In this document: positions 7,503 through 15,481 of the stretch, one piece after another
How positions within the stretch are numbered: the stretch's first letter is position 1
Layout of the letters: each line of letters opens with the position of its first letter
Virus record (IMG/VR): IMGVR_UViG_3300042863_000176
Coordinates: 1 to 30,494 of that record
Source: a virus
DNA: 30,494 nucleotides
Direction: 5' to 3' (one strand)
The notes under the pieces: generated by a model
Told to the model about the DNA's origin: nothing
The model's database searches: none
The model's input: the letters and a program-made list of their open reading frames with translations, nothing else
Position numbers and translations under genes: made by a program

Positions 7503-8507
7503 TTAAGACTTATTTTGTCTAGCACGAATCATTGCTAGAATATCTTGTGCTTTGTCACTTGATGGTTGTGCTGTAGGAACCTTAATAGATTCGGCTGCGG
7601 CCATTGCATCTTCTTCCCATGGTGCTGAAGTTTCTGCTACGGGGGCGGTTGCGGGTGCTCTAGTTTCAGTAGTAGCTGTTTGTTTTTCCGCGGTTGCTCC
7701 TGCAGGTGCTTCTAGTCCCCAAGGACGATAGTAACTGCCCCAACGCTCTAAGTCATATGGTTGACCGTCTACACTTGCGTCAAACATTTCTTTGATTACA
7801 CGCAACTCTGCTTCTCCGGGACGCTTTGGCAAGAACTCTGCCAAATTGTACAAACCATGTGCTTCAATAGCGGCTTGCTCTGCTTCGGTCAATGCTGACT
7901 CTTTACGTGCCCAATTACTGGTTGAGTAATCGGCATAGCCACCTTTACTTGTTTTCTTAATGTTCAAATCAAGACCACGCATAAAATCTGTTGGCAATTC
8001 TTCCATCTCAGGATCCATCAAACTTGCTTTAATGATTGTAAAGATTTGCGGACTGATAATGAATCTACGAATCGGGTTAGCTGGTGTTTTGTCATCACCA
8101 ATTGGGTTTTGACGAACAAAACCTTGGAACAAATAACTGCGTTTCTTCCAGTATTTGTTTGCTAGTTCTTTCAATGTTTCATCTTTGTACCAAGGACGAA
8201 CCTCAGTTAGTATTGGGCATTGTGCTTTTGGATCATACATCTCAACGCAAGGTACTTGAACCTCAATACGTTTAACGTTAGGATCACCTTTAACTCCATT
8301 GAATGGAAGTTTAATAATTTGTCGTTCTACCCAGAAGTATGGGTTGTTGCTATCTGCATCAGGCAATAGACGCAATGTGGCTGTTGTGCCTTCGTCCATA
8401 TTCCAATGAGGGTAGATAGAGTTATCTGATTGTTTCTGTGTTGAACCAGAAGTTGATTTGTTTTCTTGTGCCGCGATACGAGCACGAATTTCTGCTAATG
8501 ATGCCAT
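7503..8507 (-). CDS. ssb: gp32-like single-stranded DNA-binding protein
   Basis: 334 aa. Coats single-stranded DNA in replication and recombination. An N-terminal helix with ENKST (15-19) resembles the LAST motif for cooperativity of T4 gp32. The core aligns by eye from TATLRLLPDADSNNPYFWV (42-60) through PCVEMYDPKAQCPI (86-99). T4 uses His plus three Cys for zinc; here only C87 and C97 are seen, the third Cys position is Leu/Ile and the His is absent, so zinc binding is doubtful. A Thr/Ala/Pro-rich linker (about 270-300) leads to PWEEDAM and a basic end, IRARQNKS, that mirrors the N-terminal IRARIAAQENKS. Head gene of the recombination operon with early and late-like promoters and a structured leader. 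Confidence 0.88.
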   Translation of the reverse strand: MASLAEIRARIAAQENKSTSGSTQKQSDNSIYPHWNMDEGTTATLRLLPDADSNNPYFWVERQIIKLPFNGVKGDPNVKRIEVQVPCVEMYDPKAQCPILTEVRPWYKDETLKELANKYWKKRSYLFQGFVRQNPIGDDKTPANPIRRFIISPQIFTIIKASLMDPEMEELPTDFMRGLDLNIKKTSKGGYADYSTSNWARKESALTEAEQAAIEAHGLYNLAEFLPKRPGEAELRVIKEMFDASVDGQPYDLERWGSYYRPWGLEAPAGATAEKQTATTETRAPATAPVAETSAPWEEDAMAAAESIKVPTAQPSSDKAQDILAMIRARQNKS

Positions 8508-8550
8508 GATTTTATTTCCTTATAAATTGAGATGGTCTCTTTTTAATATT

Positions 8551-8570
8551 CGCCGCTTCCCTATGAAGCG
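8551..8570 (-). promoter_or_regulatory. Hairpin in the ssb mRNA leader
   Basis: CGCTTC and GAAGCG pair around a 5-base loop (8554-8570) inside the roughly 70-base leader between the promoter and the ssb Shine-Dalgarno. In T4, gp32 represses its own translation through a folded element in its leader; this hairpin is a candidate for a similar site, though I could not find a convincing second pseudoknot stem. Confidence 0.45.
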
Positions 8571-8580
8571 ACTAACATAA

Positions 8581-8604
8581 GAGTTAGTATAGCATTACTA
8601 ACTC
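8581..8604. promoter_or_regulatory. Operator-like perfect palindrome over the ssb promoter
   Basis: GAGTTAGTA, 6 bases, TACTAACTC: two perfect 9-base arms that cover the -10 box (8586-8591) and most of the spacer of the ssb promoter. The placement is that of a repressor-binding site. It could instead form an RNA hairpin only if a transcript started further upstream, for example at the late-like octamer. Confidence 0.6.
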
Positions 8605-8614
8605 TCAATGTCAA
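8586..8614 (-). promoter_or_regulatory. Sigma70-like promoter of the ssb-uvsX-uvsY operon
   Basis: On the minus strand -35 TTGACA (8609-8614), 17 bases, -10 TATACT (8586-8591). The bases after -35 differ from the TTGACAWTAAAT family, and the -10 and spacer lie in a perfect palindrome. Confidence 0.75.
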
Positions 8615-8617
8615 TAC

Positions 8618-8625
8618 TATTTATC
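8618..8625 (-). promoter_or_regulatory. Late-promoter-like octamer GATAAATA upstream of ssb
   Basis: GATAAATA on the minus strand, one base from the T4 late consensus TATAAATA, 4 bases upstream of the -35 box. It overlaps a 10-base palindrome CACATATGTG (8625-8634). It may provide late expression of ssb. Confidence 0.4.
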
Positions 8626-8670
8626 ACATATGTGGGTAAATAGATTTTTTTCTATGGTTTTTTAACCCTT

Positions 8671-10053
8671 TTAGATATAGGGTAATCCAATGATTTTGTC
8701 CAACATACGTGAATATGTCGTATCTAATGATTCACTTAATGGTAATTCTTCCTGATGTGATAGTTCAACAGGTTGTTTAAACAATGCCATTTTGACGATT
8801 GCCAAATAACTATCCATTTTTTGTTTAGTAATGATAGGATCATTACTATCAAATATTCTTTTTAGATACCAGGCTTCTTCCTGTAGCTCATACGATATTT
8901 GACCATCACCGTATGTGGGTTGTTTTCTGGATAATTCTCTAGCGTATGTAGATTTGAACAGTTTCATTAGTACTATTAGGTTTCTATCCATCCAAGCATT
9001 AAATTCCGGATCATTCCAATCTTTATATATGATAGGTTGTTGTTCTGTTAATTGTGTTGATTCCAATTGCATATCAACGTATCTACCTTTAGCCAACTCA
9101 GGATTTTGTTCCAAGTCTTGGAATTTACTAGGATTAGTTTTTGCTTGAGTTTGAGCAGTTGATATAACATCCTGTGTTTTATCTCTAGCAGTACTATACA
9201 TGTCTTTCATTACACTTACTATTTTGTTGATATCCTCTGCATCCTGTTGAACACTTGCTCTTAAGTCTAGCATGGTATCTTTTTCTTGTTTCATAAAGTC
9301 ATCAAAACCTTGAATTTTATCTTTATATGTATCAATGATGTTTGCGTATTTTTTCATATCCTCAGCATGTTGTGATTGCATGCCGGTGATCTCACCCTTT
9401 TTCTTATCAATGTATTTTGAGAATCTACCTTCTTTTTGATCCAATGCTGTTTGTGTATCTTTTAATTGTTCTTTAACTTTAGCGTATAGTTTAGTGCTAA
9501 TAGTCTTTTGTTTTTCTAATATTGATACTAAATCTTTAATCTTTTTTAAATCTTTATCATCAAATGAGGGATTAGAAGTTATCTGTATTATTTCTCTCTT
9601 TACTTCTTTTGTTTGTTGTGGATCCATACCTGGTTTAGGTTGTATCATTTCCACCGATTTATTAAAATTTTGTATTTCGTCTGCACTTACCTTTGCCTTA
9701 CGTTTTGTAACAGGCATATCTTGTTTTATGTTACCGCTCAGTTGTTTTAGTCTATCAACTTCACGGTCTGTCTCTTGTGATTGTCTTTCAAAATCTTGTA
9801 ATTCTTGACCCAAATCATCAACTACACTACGTAAACGGGCATTCTCCCGTTTTTGTGTATCAATTAATTTATTTTGATTTGAATCTACCTTGTCTTTTTC
9901 TGTCATCTCATGGGCAATATACAATGACAATGCCTGCTGTGCATCATAACCGGGATATCTAGTCCTAGCTTTATATATTAAATCCTTATCTACTGGTAGG
10001 GCCTTAACCGTACCACTATCGATATTTTCATTTAATAATGCATTAATCTTCAT
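8671..10053 (-). CDS. Long coiled-coil protein with capsid-targeting-like N-terminus
   Basis: 460 aa, no enzyme motif. It starts MKINALLNENID, in the same style as two small proteins at 14706 and 15077; LNE followed by N fits the (I/L)xE cleavage rule of the T4 prohead protease, weakly. Residues 50-120 and about 150-310 are charged heptad-rich coiled coils (for example ENARLRSVVDDLGQELQDFE). The C-terminal 130 residues are a globular helical region with NAWMDRNLIVLMKLFKSTYA. It lies directly after the 752-aa gene downstream of the terminase, and its start has TTAGGT. A virion or head-assembly role is inferred from position and N-terminus; other roles remain open. Confidence 0.75.
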   Translation of the reverse strand: MKINALLNENIDSGTVKALPVDKDLIYKARTRYPGYDAQQALSLYIAHEMTEKDKVDSNQNKLIDTQKRENARLRSVVDDLGQELQDFERQSQETDREVDRLKQLSGNIKQDMPVTKRKAKVSADEIQNFNKSVEMIQPKPGMDPQQTKEVKREIIQITSNPSFDDKDLKKIKDLVSILEKQKTISTKLYAKVKEQLKDTQTALDQKEGRFSKYIDKKKGEITGMQSQHAEDMKKYANIIDTYKDKIQGFDDFMKQEKDTMLDLRASVQQDAEDINKIVSVMKDMYSTARDKTQDVISTAQTQAKTNPSKFQDLEQNPELAKGRYVDMQLESTQLTEQQPIIYKDWNDPEFNAWMDRNLIVLMKLFKSTYARELSRKQPTYGDGQISYELQEEAWYLKRIFDSNDPIITKQKMDSYLAIVKMALFKQPVELSHQEELPLSESLDTTYSRMLDKIIGLPYI

Positions 10054-10066
10054 GTTAGTACCTAAA

Positions 10067-12325
10067 TTACTTATTCAACAAACGCTTAATAGCATCTAAA
10101 TCTTCTTGACCTTCACCAACTAAATCACCAATTGTTGCTGGCTTGTGTGCCTTAGGTCCTTTGTTACGCCATTGTCCTGCTTCACCTGTAGCATAATCAC
10201 CTGCGAACTCACCATCTTCTGCTACTTCTTCTTTACTGCTATACTTAGCACGTATATTTTGCATTTTCTTTTCGCTAGCATGGTCTTGTCCGGCTTTGCG
10301 TAATGCATCCATACCGTCTTTGCCATACTTCTTATCACCTAAGTATGCTTGTAGTGCGCTTTCTTCAACTTCATCTTCTTCAATGGTGTTCATGCGTTTC
10401 TTCAATGCGGACATGCCAGCTGAACTTGTCATATTCTTCTCATCAGCTTTAGCTAAATCTTGTGTAGTAACTTTCCAGTCACCGCCTTTTTCTTTACGTT
10501 GTGCGGCGGGTGTGTTGATTTTCTGATCGGCTTGTTGTGCTGGATCTAATCCTTCTTCTTTAAAGATACCCAAATCTTTTCCACCCTTCATAAAATTACC
10601 AGCCGGGTCACTAGGATTATCACGTGCTAGTTCTTTTGCCTTAACGTCAAACTCGGGCTTTTTTCCAGTAACCTGTACACCGGCTGATTTTTGTAAATCT
10701 CTAATTAGGTCTTCTTCACTACCGCCACCCAATTTGTCAAATACTTTACTACCAACTTTCTTAACAGTATCCATGATACCTTCATCTAAATCATCTTCAG
10801 GTAGTACGCCTTTAGGTCCACCACGCATACGATATGGACTACTTGCCTTCATGGTATCCATACGGGCCTTGCCCAACGTTCCTTTTTTACCCTTCTTATC
10901 AGTTTTATACAAATCATCAGGTCCGGCTAATTCTCTGCCACCTAGTGTGTCAAAATTAGGTTTTTTACCACCCCAACTAGGATAACTATTACCACCACGT
11001 AATGCTTTCATAGCATCACCTATAGAATGGAATGTATCATCAACGTCTACATTATTCTCGCCATCCTGGTAATGAACTTCAATTTCACCAGTCTTCAAGT
11101 TATGTTCAATACTTCCACTAGCATAATAACCACCTTCACCATCATCATACTCATATTTTTCTATGTTAGGATCAAACGATTTTTCTTCATGCCAACTAGA
11201 CCAGCTACCACCTAACGACTTAAGTGCTAGCCCTAGATCGCCTTGACCTAATGGCCCTTTACCTTCAGGAACACCAATTGGATTAATAGCTTGTTGACCG
11301 CCGTCACCCTCTTCTAAATCAGATTCAGTTAAACTATCAGCCCATTCGCTTAATTCATTAACTTCTTTCATCTCAGCTACTTTCTTGTGTAGCTTATTCA
11401 ATATTGGCATTACACTTTCAATACGTGGATCTAATGTTTCTTGTACAAACAACTCATTCAAATTGTTTTCTTCCGTATCATCTTCCATTAATGGTGGAGT
11501 ATATGATTCAAAATAACTATTGTAACCACGTGAACCACGCATCTTGCTTAATGATTCTCTTAAACTCTGGTAGTGATTGATACCTTCATTAACTAACTGT
11601 TGTGCTGATTCGTTGAACTGATTGTTACGTGTAGCACGAACAAATGCACCCATCTTGTTATATTCTTCACATAAGCTACCAATATGATTCCAACGGTCAT
11701 CATGTGGTAAACCACCTTCAGCTAAATGACGAGCATATATCTGAGCAATACCTGGCTTAGTTGTAGGGGCAAGAATTCTTTCACCTTGTGTATTCTCTAA
11801 GAAGATACGGTTTACATTACGATAACGTTGTTCACCTTCTTCAATTTGACGACTATGTTCAATAACAATTTTAACTGTTGGAATATTGTCATTATAACTA
11901 GCTTTCTTACCCATTGGATAGTAGCCTTCTGATATTCTTTCTTGCTTTTTCATATGTTCCCTTTTTGCCATATCATATTTTAAATGGTCTCTGTTTTTAA
12001 CTTCAAAACTTAATTGGTGTTGCTGTGCAAAACGCTTTAAATGATTCAATAGTTTATACCATGAATCGTCGCCGCTAGCAGATACTTCTTTTTCACTATT
12101 AGCAACATCATCACCAAAATAAATTACTAATTTATGTAATCCATCAATAGATGCTGTTACTGTACCGTATTCTTCTCCGTCTTTAGTAAACTTAAACTGA
12201 AAGACTTCTGCTTCTTCAGGAACTGGAATTTCCTTACCTGAAGTGTCTAATAGTGTAGGAGCATATCCTCTACTACGTAATAGCTCAAATAATGAGCGGT
12301 TGATTGATTCTTGATTTTTAGCCAT
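10067..12325 (-). CDS. Large multi-domain probable virion protein
   Basis: 752 aa, function not recognised. Residues 1-120 form a mixed alpha/beta domain. Residues 130-290 contain VKIVIEHSRQIEEGEQRYRNV and RATRNNQFNESAQQLVNEG, which I recall from conserved unannotated proteins of T4-like environmental phages. Residues 370-460 are a Gly/Asp-rich beta stretch, and the last 250 residues hold low-complexity Lys/Gly linkers and a helical motif AYLGDKKYGKDGMDALRKAG. Several (I/L)xE sites could be cut by a prohead protease. It follows the terminase. There is no Shine-Dalgarno at usual spacing; GATAAATA ends 4 bases before the ATG, so a leaderless late transcript is likely. Confidence 0.78.
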   Translation of the reverse strand: MAKNQESINRSLFELLRSRGYAPTLLDTSGKEIPVPEEAEVFQFKFTKDGEEYGTVTASIDGLHKLVIYFGDDVANSEKEVSASGDDSWYKLLNHLKRFAQQHQLSFEVKNRDHLKYDMAKREHMKKQERISEGYYPMGKKASYNDNIPTVKIVIEHSRQIEEGEQRYRNVNRIFLENTQGERILAPTTKPGIAQIYARHLAEGGLPHDDRWNHIGSLCEEYNKMGAFVRATRNNQFNESAQQLVNEGINHYQSLRESLSKMRGSRGYNSYFESYTPPLMEDDTEENNLNELFVQETLDPRIESVMPILNKLHKKVAEMKEVNELSEWADSLTESDLEEGDGGQQAINPIGVPEGKGPLGQGDLGLALKSLGGSWSSWHEEKSFDPNIEKYEYDDGEGGYYASGSIEHNLKTGEIEVHYQDGENNVDVDDTFHSIGDAMKALRGGNSYPSWGGKKPNFDTLGGRELAGPDDLYKTDKKGKKGTLGKARMDTMKASSPYRMRGGPKGVLPEDDLDEGIMDTVKKVGSKVFDKLGGGSEEDLIRDLQKSAGVQVTGKKPEFDVKAKELARDNPSDPAGNFMKGGKDLGIFKEEGLDPAQQADQKINTPAAQRKEKGGDWKVTTQDLAKADEKNMTSSAGMSALKKRMNTIEEDEVEESALQAYLGDKKYGKDGMDALRKAGQDHASEKKMQNIRAKYSSKEEVAEDGEFAGDYATGEAGQWRNKGPKAHKPATIGDLVGEGQEDLDAIKRLLNK

Positions 12326-12329
12326 ATTG

Positions 12330-12337
12330 TATTTATC
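12330..12337 (-). promoter_or_regulatory. Late-promoter-like octamer GATAAATA (752-aa gene)
   Basis: GATAAATA on the minus strand ends 4 bases before the ATG at 12325. If used like a T4 late promoter the transcript would start on the start codon. Confidence 0.45.
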
Positions 12338-12346
12338 TTTTACCTC

Positions 12347-13894
12347 TTAGCTTATAACCGCAAAGAAGGGCAACGGAGCTATATACTCATCGTGGTCACG
12401 AATCTGTGTCTCTAAATTCACATGATAATCACTTAAATGCTGTAACATTCGTGTCACTAATAGACTAGCCATAATCAAATCATCCGTGTCACCAATTTTA
12501 GCGGCATAACTACCACCATGTGCTACAAATGCTTTTAATTCACTTATAAGACTACGACTATTTACAGTCATTTTCTTACTTTCAACCAATGTTTTAAACT
12601 TGGCACAACTTGCTAGTTTACTTTTATTAGTAGTATTGAATCCTCTACGGCCTTTACCTGCTTCACTAATAAAGATACCCGAAATGTTGCTTTCTCCATA
12701 TTCATTTAATGATATGATAGCGGCTTCTCCTATACCATTACATTCAATACTATAATAGATGTTGTTGGGTTCGTTAGTACATTCTGCTATATATTTGTTT
12801 ATCTGTGCCAATAGTTTGATTTGACTTGGGATATCAGTTTTATTATGTTTCCATTCACCTACTTGTGTAGTGGTGTTTGCTTCATAGATTTGAATAGCAG
12901 CAGGGTCACCACCTGTACCTAAACTTGGATCTAGTCCTACACAATATATATTACCCTTCTTTGGCTTCTCATACCAACGAACTTGGCCTATACGACTTAC
13001 AGGTTCAATACCTTCCATCATTAATAATGTGTTTGGATTAATCAATGTCTCGTCAGCAATAATGAACTCACAACCAATCTCTCGGTTGAAACGATCCTCA
13101 CCAAGCTGTGCTTTCATTTCATCAGCCCACTTTTGGTCTCGTCCTGGTTGCTCATTCCAGAATGCTCTATATGCTCTGAATCCGTTTACACCTAGTTCAG
13201 TTGTATTACCAAACTCATCTTCAGTCTTGTTGGCGCCCTTCCAGATGAACGCAAATTGATCCTCGTCACTGTTTGGGGTGCTAGTGATAATAGCTTTACC
13301 ACCAGTAGATAGTGTTGGGGTGATAGCTGTCCAGAATTCTTTAGCGATACTTGGTCTAACGAATGCAAACTCGTCTAAGTATAATAGTGTAATAGACATA
13401 CCACGACCTGTATTTTCAGTAGTTGTGGCACTTACAATACGACTACCGTTCTCAAAATCTAATGATCCTTTATTATATGTTGTTACACCTGCTTTAATGT
13501 GATCAGGGCAGTTTTCATATGCATAACGAATACGTTGCATAATCTCCTGAGCACCTGTATATTTGTGTGCCGCAACTAAGATAGTACTGTCTGGTACAAA
13601 CATTGCATACCAGAGTAAGTAACCAGCCGCTGAAGTTGATTTGCCTGACTGTCGAGGCATCAAACTGATTGAATAACGATAGTTATGATATGTTTCAATC
13701 AATCGTTTTTGATAGGGCCACGGATGATAAACCATACTACCCTTTGTAGGGTGTTGAATCATAAAGAAGTTATCCATAAAATATAGATAACCCGTATCTG
13801 GGTCACAGCATTTAATAAAATCCTGTAGTTCTTTGTCAGTTTTGAAAACTGTTTTAGTATAAGGATTTTTTACTAATGAAGGTGCATTACTCAT
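12347..13894 (-). CDS. Terminase large subunit (gp17-like)
   Basis: 515 aa. The motor and nuclease that cuts concatemers and pumps DNA into proheads. The ATPase half has Walker A PRQSGKS (80-86), Walker B LLYLDEF (170-176) and the coupling motif STPNS (205-209). The nuclease half begins at VGLDPSLGTGGDP (319-331), with Asp322 as the first metal ligand, and a later acidic TDDLIMASL near 477 supplies another. Length is somewhat below T4 gp17 (610 aa), mainly at the N-terminus. TATAAATA, the exact T4 late consensus, ends 6 bases before the ATG and there is no Shine-Dalgarno. No small terminase subunit is recognised next to it. Confidence 0.95.
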   Translation of the reverse strand: MSNAPSLVKNPYTKTVFKTDKELQDFIKCCDPDTGYLYFMDNFFMIQHPTKGSMVYHPWPYQKRLIETYHNYRYSISLMPRQSGKSTSAAGYLLWYAMFVPDSTILVAAHKYTGAQEIMQRIRYAYENCPDHIKAGVTTYNKGSLDFENGSRIVSATTTENTGRGMSITLLYLDEFAFVRPSIAKEFWTAITPTLSTGGKAIITSTPNSDEDQFAFIWKGANKTEDEFGNTTELGVNGFRAYRAFWNEQPGRDQKWADEMKAQLGEDRFNREIGCEFIIADETLINPNTLLMMEGIEPVSRIGQVRWYEKPKKGNIYCVGLDPSLGTGGDPAAIQIYEANTTTQVGEWKHNKTDIPSQIKLLAQINKYIAECTNEPNNIYYSIECNGIGEAAIISLNEYGESNISGIFISEAGKGRRGFNTTNKSKLASCAKFKTLVESKKMTVNSRSLISELKAFVAHGGSYAAKIGDTDDLIMASLLVTRMLQHLSDYHVNLETQIRDHDEYIAPLPFFAVIS

Positions 13895-13900
13895 AACAAG

Positions 13901-13908
13901 TATTTATA
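13901..13908 (-). promoter_or_regulatory. Consensus T4-type late promoter TATAAATA (terminase)
   Basis: Exact TATAAATA on the minus strand, 6 bases from the terminase ATG. The following terminator at 13929-13953 isolates the methyltransferase, so terminase needs its own promoter and this is the only candidate seen. Confidence 0.7.
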
Positions 13909-13928
13909 TGAGCAACTTATAAATGGTA

Positions 13929-13953
13929 TTAAAAAGCACTCCTAAGAGTGCTT
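13929..13953 (-). terminator. Rho-independent terminator after the methyltransferase gene
   Basis: On the minus strand AAGCACTC, loop TTAG, GAGTGCTT, then TTTAA. Eight pairs and a T-run, 4 bases after the methyltransferase stop codon. Confidence 0.85.
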
Positions 13954-13957
13954 GTTG

Positions 13958-14653
13958 TTACTTAATATCTAATGGTCGTTGTTTAGTAGCAACTACACAA
14001 TAGTATTTTTCTTTCATTTCTAATGGCTTATCAGCATCTGCTGGATTGGGAGCATTTAAATCAAACTCAAAATTGTCAAACTTATTGATAGAAAATCCGG
14101 TACGTTCTAATAGTGCAGCCAATTGTTGCTCACCTAAGATACTATAATGATTTAGATTCCATTCATGTCGGCGATCTGTATCTGGGGCAGGAACTTCGAT
14201 ATAAATCTTACCACCTTGTTTTAATATACGATTGTATTCCATTAAACTAAAGATAGGATATGGACTATGCTCTAGTGCATGACGTAAAAAGATAAAATCT
14301 ACACTTTCATCAAAATATCCTTCTTTTTGCGGCAAAAAGCTTAAATCATATGTTTTAATAGTATGACCTTTACTTTCACATATTTTGATATCACCAGGAC
14401 TTAGTGTAACGCCGATAACATCAGTGTAACCTCGTTCCTTCATCTCATCTAAGAAATAGCCAGGGCCACAACCCAAATCTAAGATTTTACTAGCTTTAGG
14501 TAGATCCATTGGATCAATATATTGTTTAATAACTTGAGAAGTTAGTTGTTTATGAAACTGACTGTCACCTTCTTCATAAATATGAGCAGTGTAAAGCCAT
14601 TCGTTATAGAATTTAAGTTTAAGTAAGTCTAGTGTGTTGTTGATATCAATCAT
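13958..14653 (-). CDS. Class I SAM-dependent methyltransferase
   Basis: 231 aa. The SAM-binding motif ILDLGCGPGYFLDEM is at 57-71, followed by an acidic strand end and an FIFLRHALEHSPYP stretch near 125-138 typical of the Methyltransf_11/23 small-molecule or sugar type. No DNA-methylase DPPY/NPPY catalytic motif is present, so DNA adenine or cytosine-N4 methylation is unlikely. Start ATG with AGGATT. It is isolated from terminase by a terminator. The substrate cannot be read from sequence; the sugar enzymes further upstream (17348-20503) make a glycan or sugar-nucleotide substrate one possibility. Confidence 0.85.
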   Translation of the reverse strand: MIDINNTLDLLKLKFYNEWLYTAHIYEEGDSQFHKQLTSQVIKQYIDPMDLPKASKILDLGCGPGYFLDEMKERGYTDVIGVTLSPGDIKICESKGHTIKTYDLSFLPQKEGYFDESVDFIFLRHALEHSPYPIFSLMEYNRILKQGGKIYIEVPAPDTDRRHEWNLNHYSILGEQQLAALLERTGFSINKFDNFEFDLNAPNPADADKPLEMKEKYYCVVATKQRPLDIK

Positions 14654-14705
14654 TTAGAATCCTGTAATTTGATATTATTACTTATTCTAATTGATGAGGC
14701 TGAAA

Positions 14706-15080
14706 TTATTTTCTTTTGTAACCTTTAAAGGGTTTAACAGTACTTTTAATATTTGTACTATCCAATTCTTTACTTTTTAAGTCGCCCTTATTTAAATCGT
14801 GATATTCTGATCCTGCCGCTTTATATGCCATCATTAACATATCACTTTCTTGTTGTGTATAGGGTGCGGCAACATCGTATCTTCCAGCCCAACTTTCACT
14901 ATCTATGTCTGGTATAAAAGTTCCATCAGTTGAGGCAGCAGCCATCATTATTCTATTCAATTCATATATACGGTCGGCTGCATTTTCATCACGGAACTTA
15001 TGCAGGCCTTTTGTAGACATTTGTTTTCTATTTCCTATTTTTCCGATTTTAGCTTCGGATATAAATTCATTTGCTCTCAT
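14706..15080 (-). CDS. Small putative internal head protein with capsid-targeting N-terminus
   Basis: 124 aa. The first residues MRANEFISEAKIG closely parallel the T4 internal proteins, whose MKTYQEFIAE peptide targets them to the prohead core and is cut after (I/L)xE by the gp21 protease; here the site would be ISE followed by Ala. The middle has AAASTDGTFIPDIDSESW, and the C-terminus KPFKGYKRK is basic. It shares both ends with the next gene upstream, from which it is read by an ATGA overlap and whose final codons provide the AAAGGA Shine-Dalgarno. Role in the virion and possible injection with DNA are inferred. Confidence 0.78.
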   Translation of the reverse strand: MRANEFISEAKIGKIGNRKQMSTKGLHKFRDENAADRIYELNRIMMAAASTDGTFIPDIDSESWAGRYDVAAPYTQQESDMLMMAYKAAGSEYHDLNKGDLKSKELDSTNIKSTVKPFKGYKRK

Positions 15081-15481
15081 CTTTTATATCCTTTGAATCC
15101 TTTAATTGGCGACTGAGTTAATGTATCATCCATCTCATCACTTCCAGGAGTACTTACCATTTTCTTACCGGATTTCCCAACTTTCTTTAATGCTTGGTCA
15201 ATAGTTTTACCAAGTTCTTTATCAAACTCAGATGACACAACTTGATGTTCTCCCCAACTACTTTCTGCCCTAAACTCCGGCTCAAATCCATTCTTTACAT
15301 TATCGTTGCCACCTTCGCCCCTTACTGCGGCAATCGCTACACCAAAACGATATAAATCGTAGAAGTCATTGTTCTTTAACTCTGGAATAACATATGTGTT
15401 AGGTAGGGACATAGTTGCTAAATCTAAGCCATCGTGTACTTTACTCAATGTTGTTTCAGTAATAAATTCTTTTGCTCTCAT
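15077..15481 (-). CDS. Small putative internal head protein, paralogue by its tags
   Basis: 134 aa. Begins MRAKEFITETTLSK and ends IKGFKGYKR, matching the N- and C-terminal tags of the 124-aa protein downstream, while the middle is different (VIPELKNNDFYDLYRFGVAIAAV, then a Gly/Asp-rich loop). ITE followed by Thr fits the T4 prohead-protease rule less well than Ala would. The ATG overlaps the TAA of the upstream virion-type gene by one base, and the stop overlaps the next ATG, so three genes are tightly coupled. Conserved tags with different codons point to selection on the peptides. Function inferred as for the neighbour. Confidence 0.78.
   Translation of the reverse strand: MRAKEFITETTLSKVHDGLDLATMSLPNTYVIPELKNNDFYDLYRFGVAIAAVRGEGGNDNVKNGFEPEFRAESSWGEHQVVSSEFDKELGKTIDQALKKVGKSGKKMVSTPGSDEMDDTLTQSPIKGFKGYKR

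Noticed and set aside
13958-14653. DNA methyltransferase call for the SAM enzyme
   Set aside because: No DPPY/NPPY or cytosine-5 PC motif; it looks like a small-molecule or sugar type methyltransferase.
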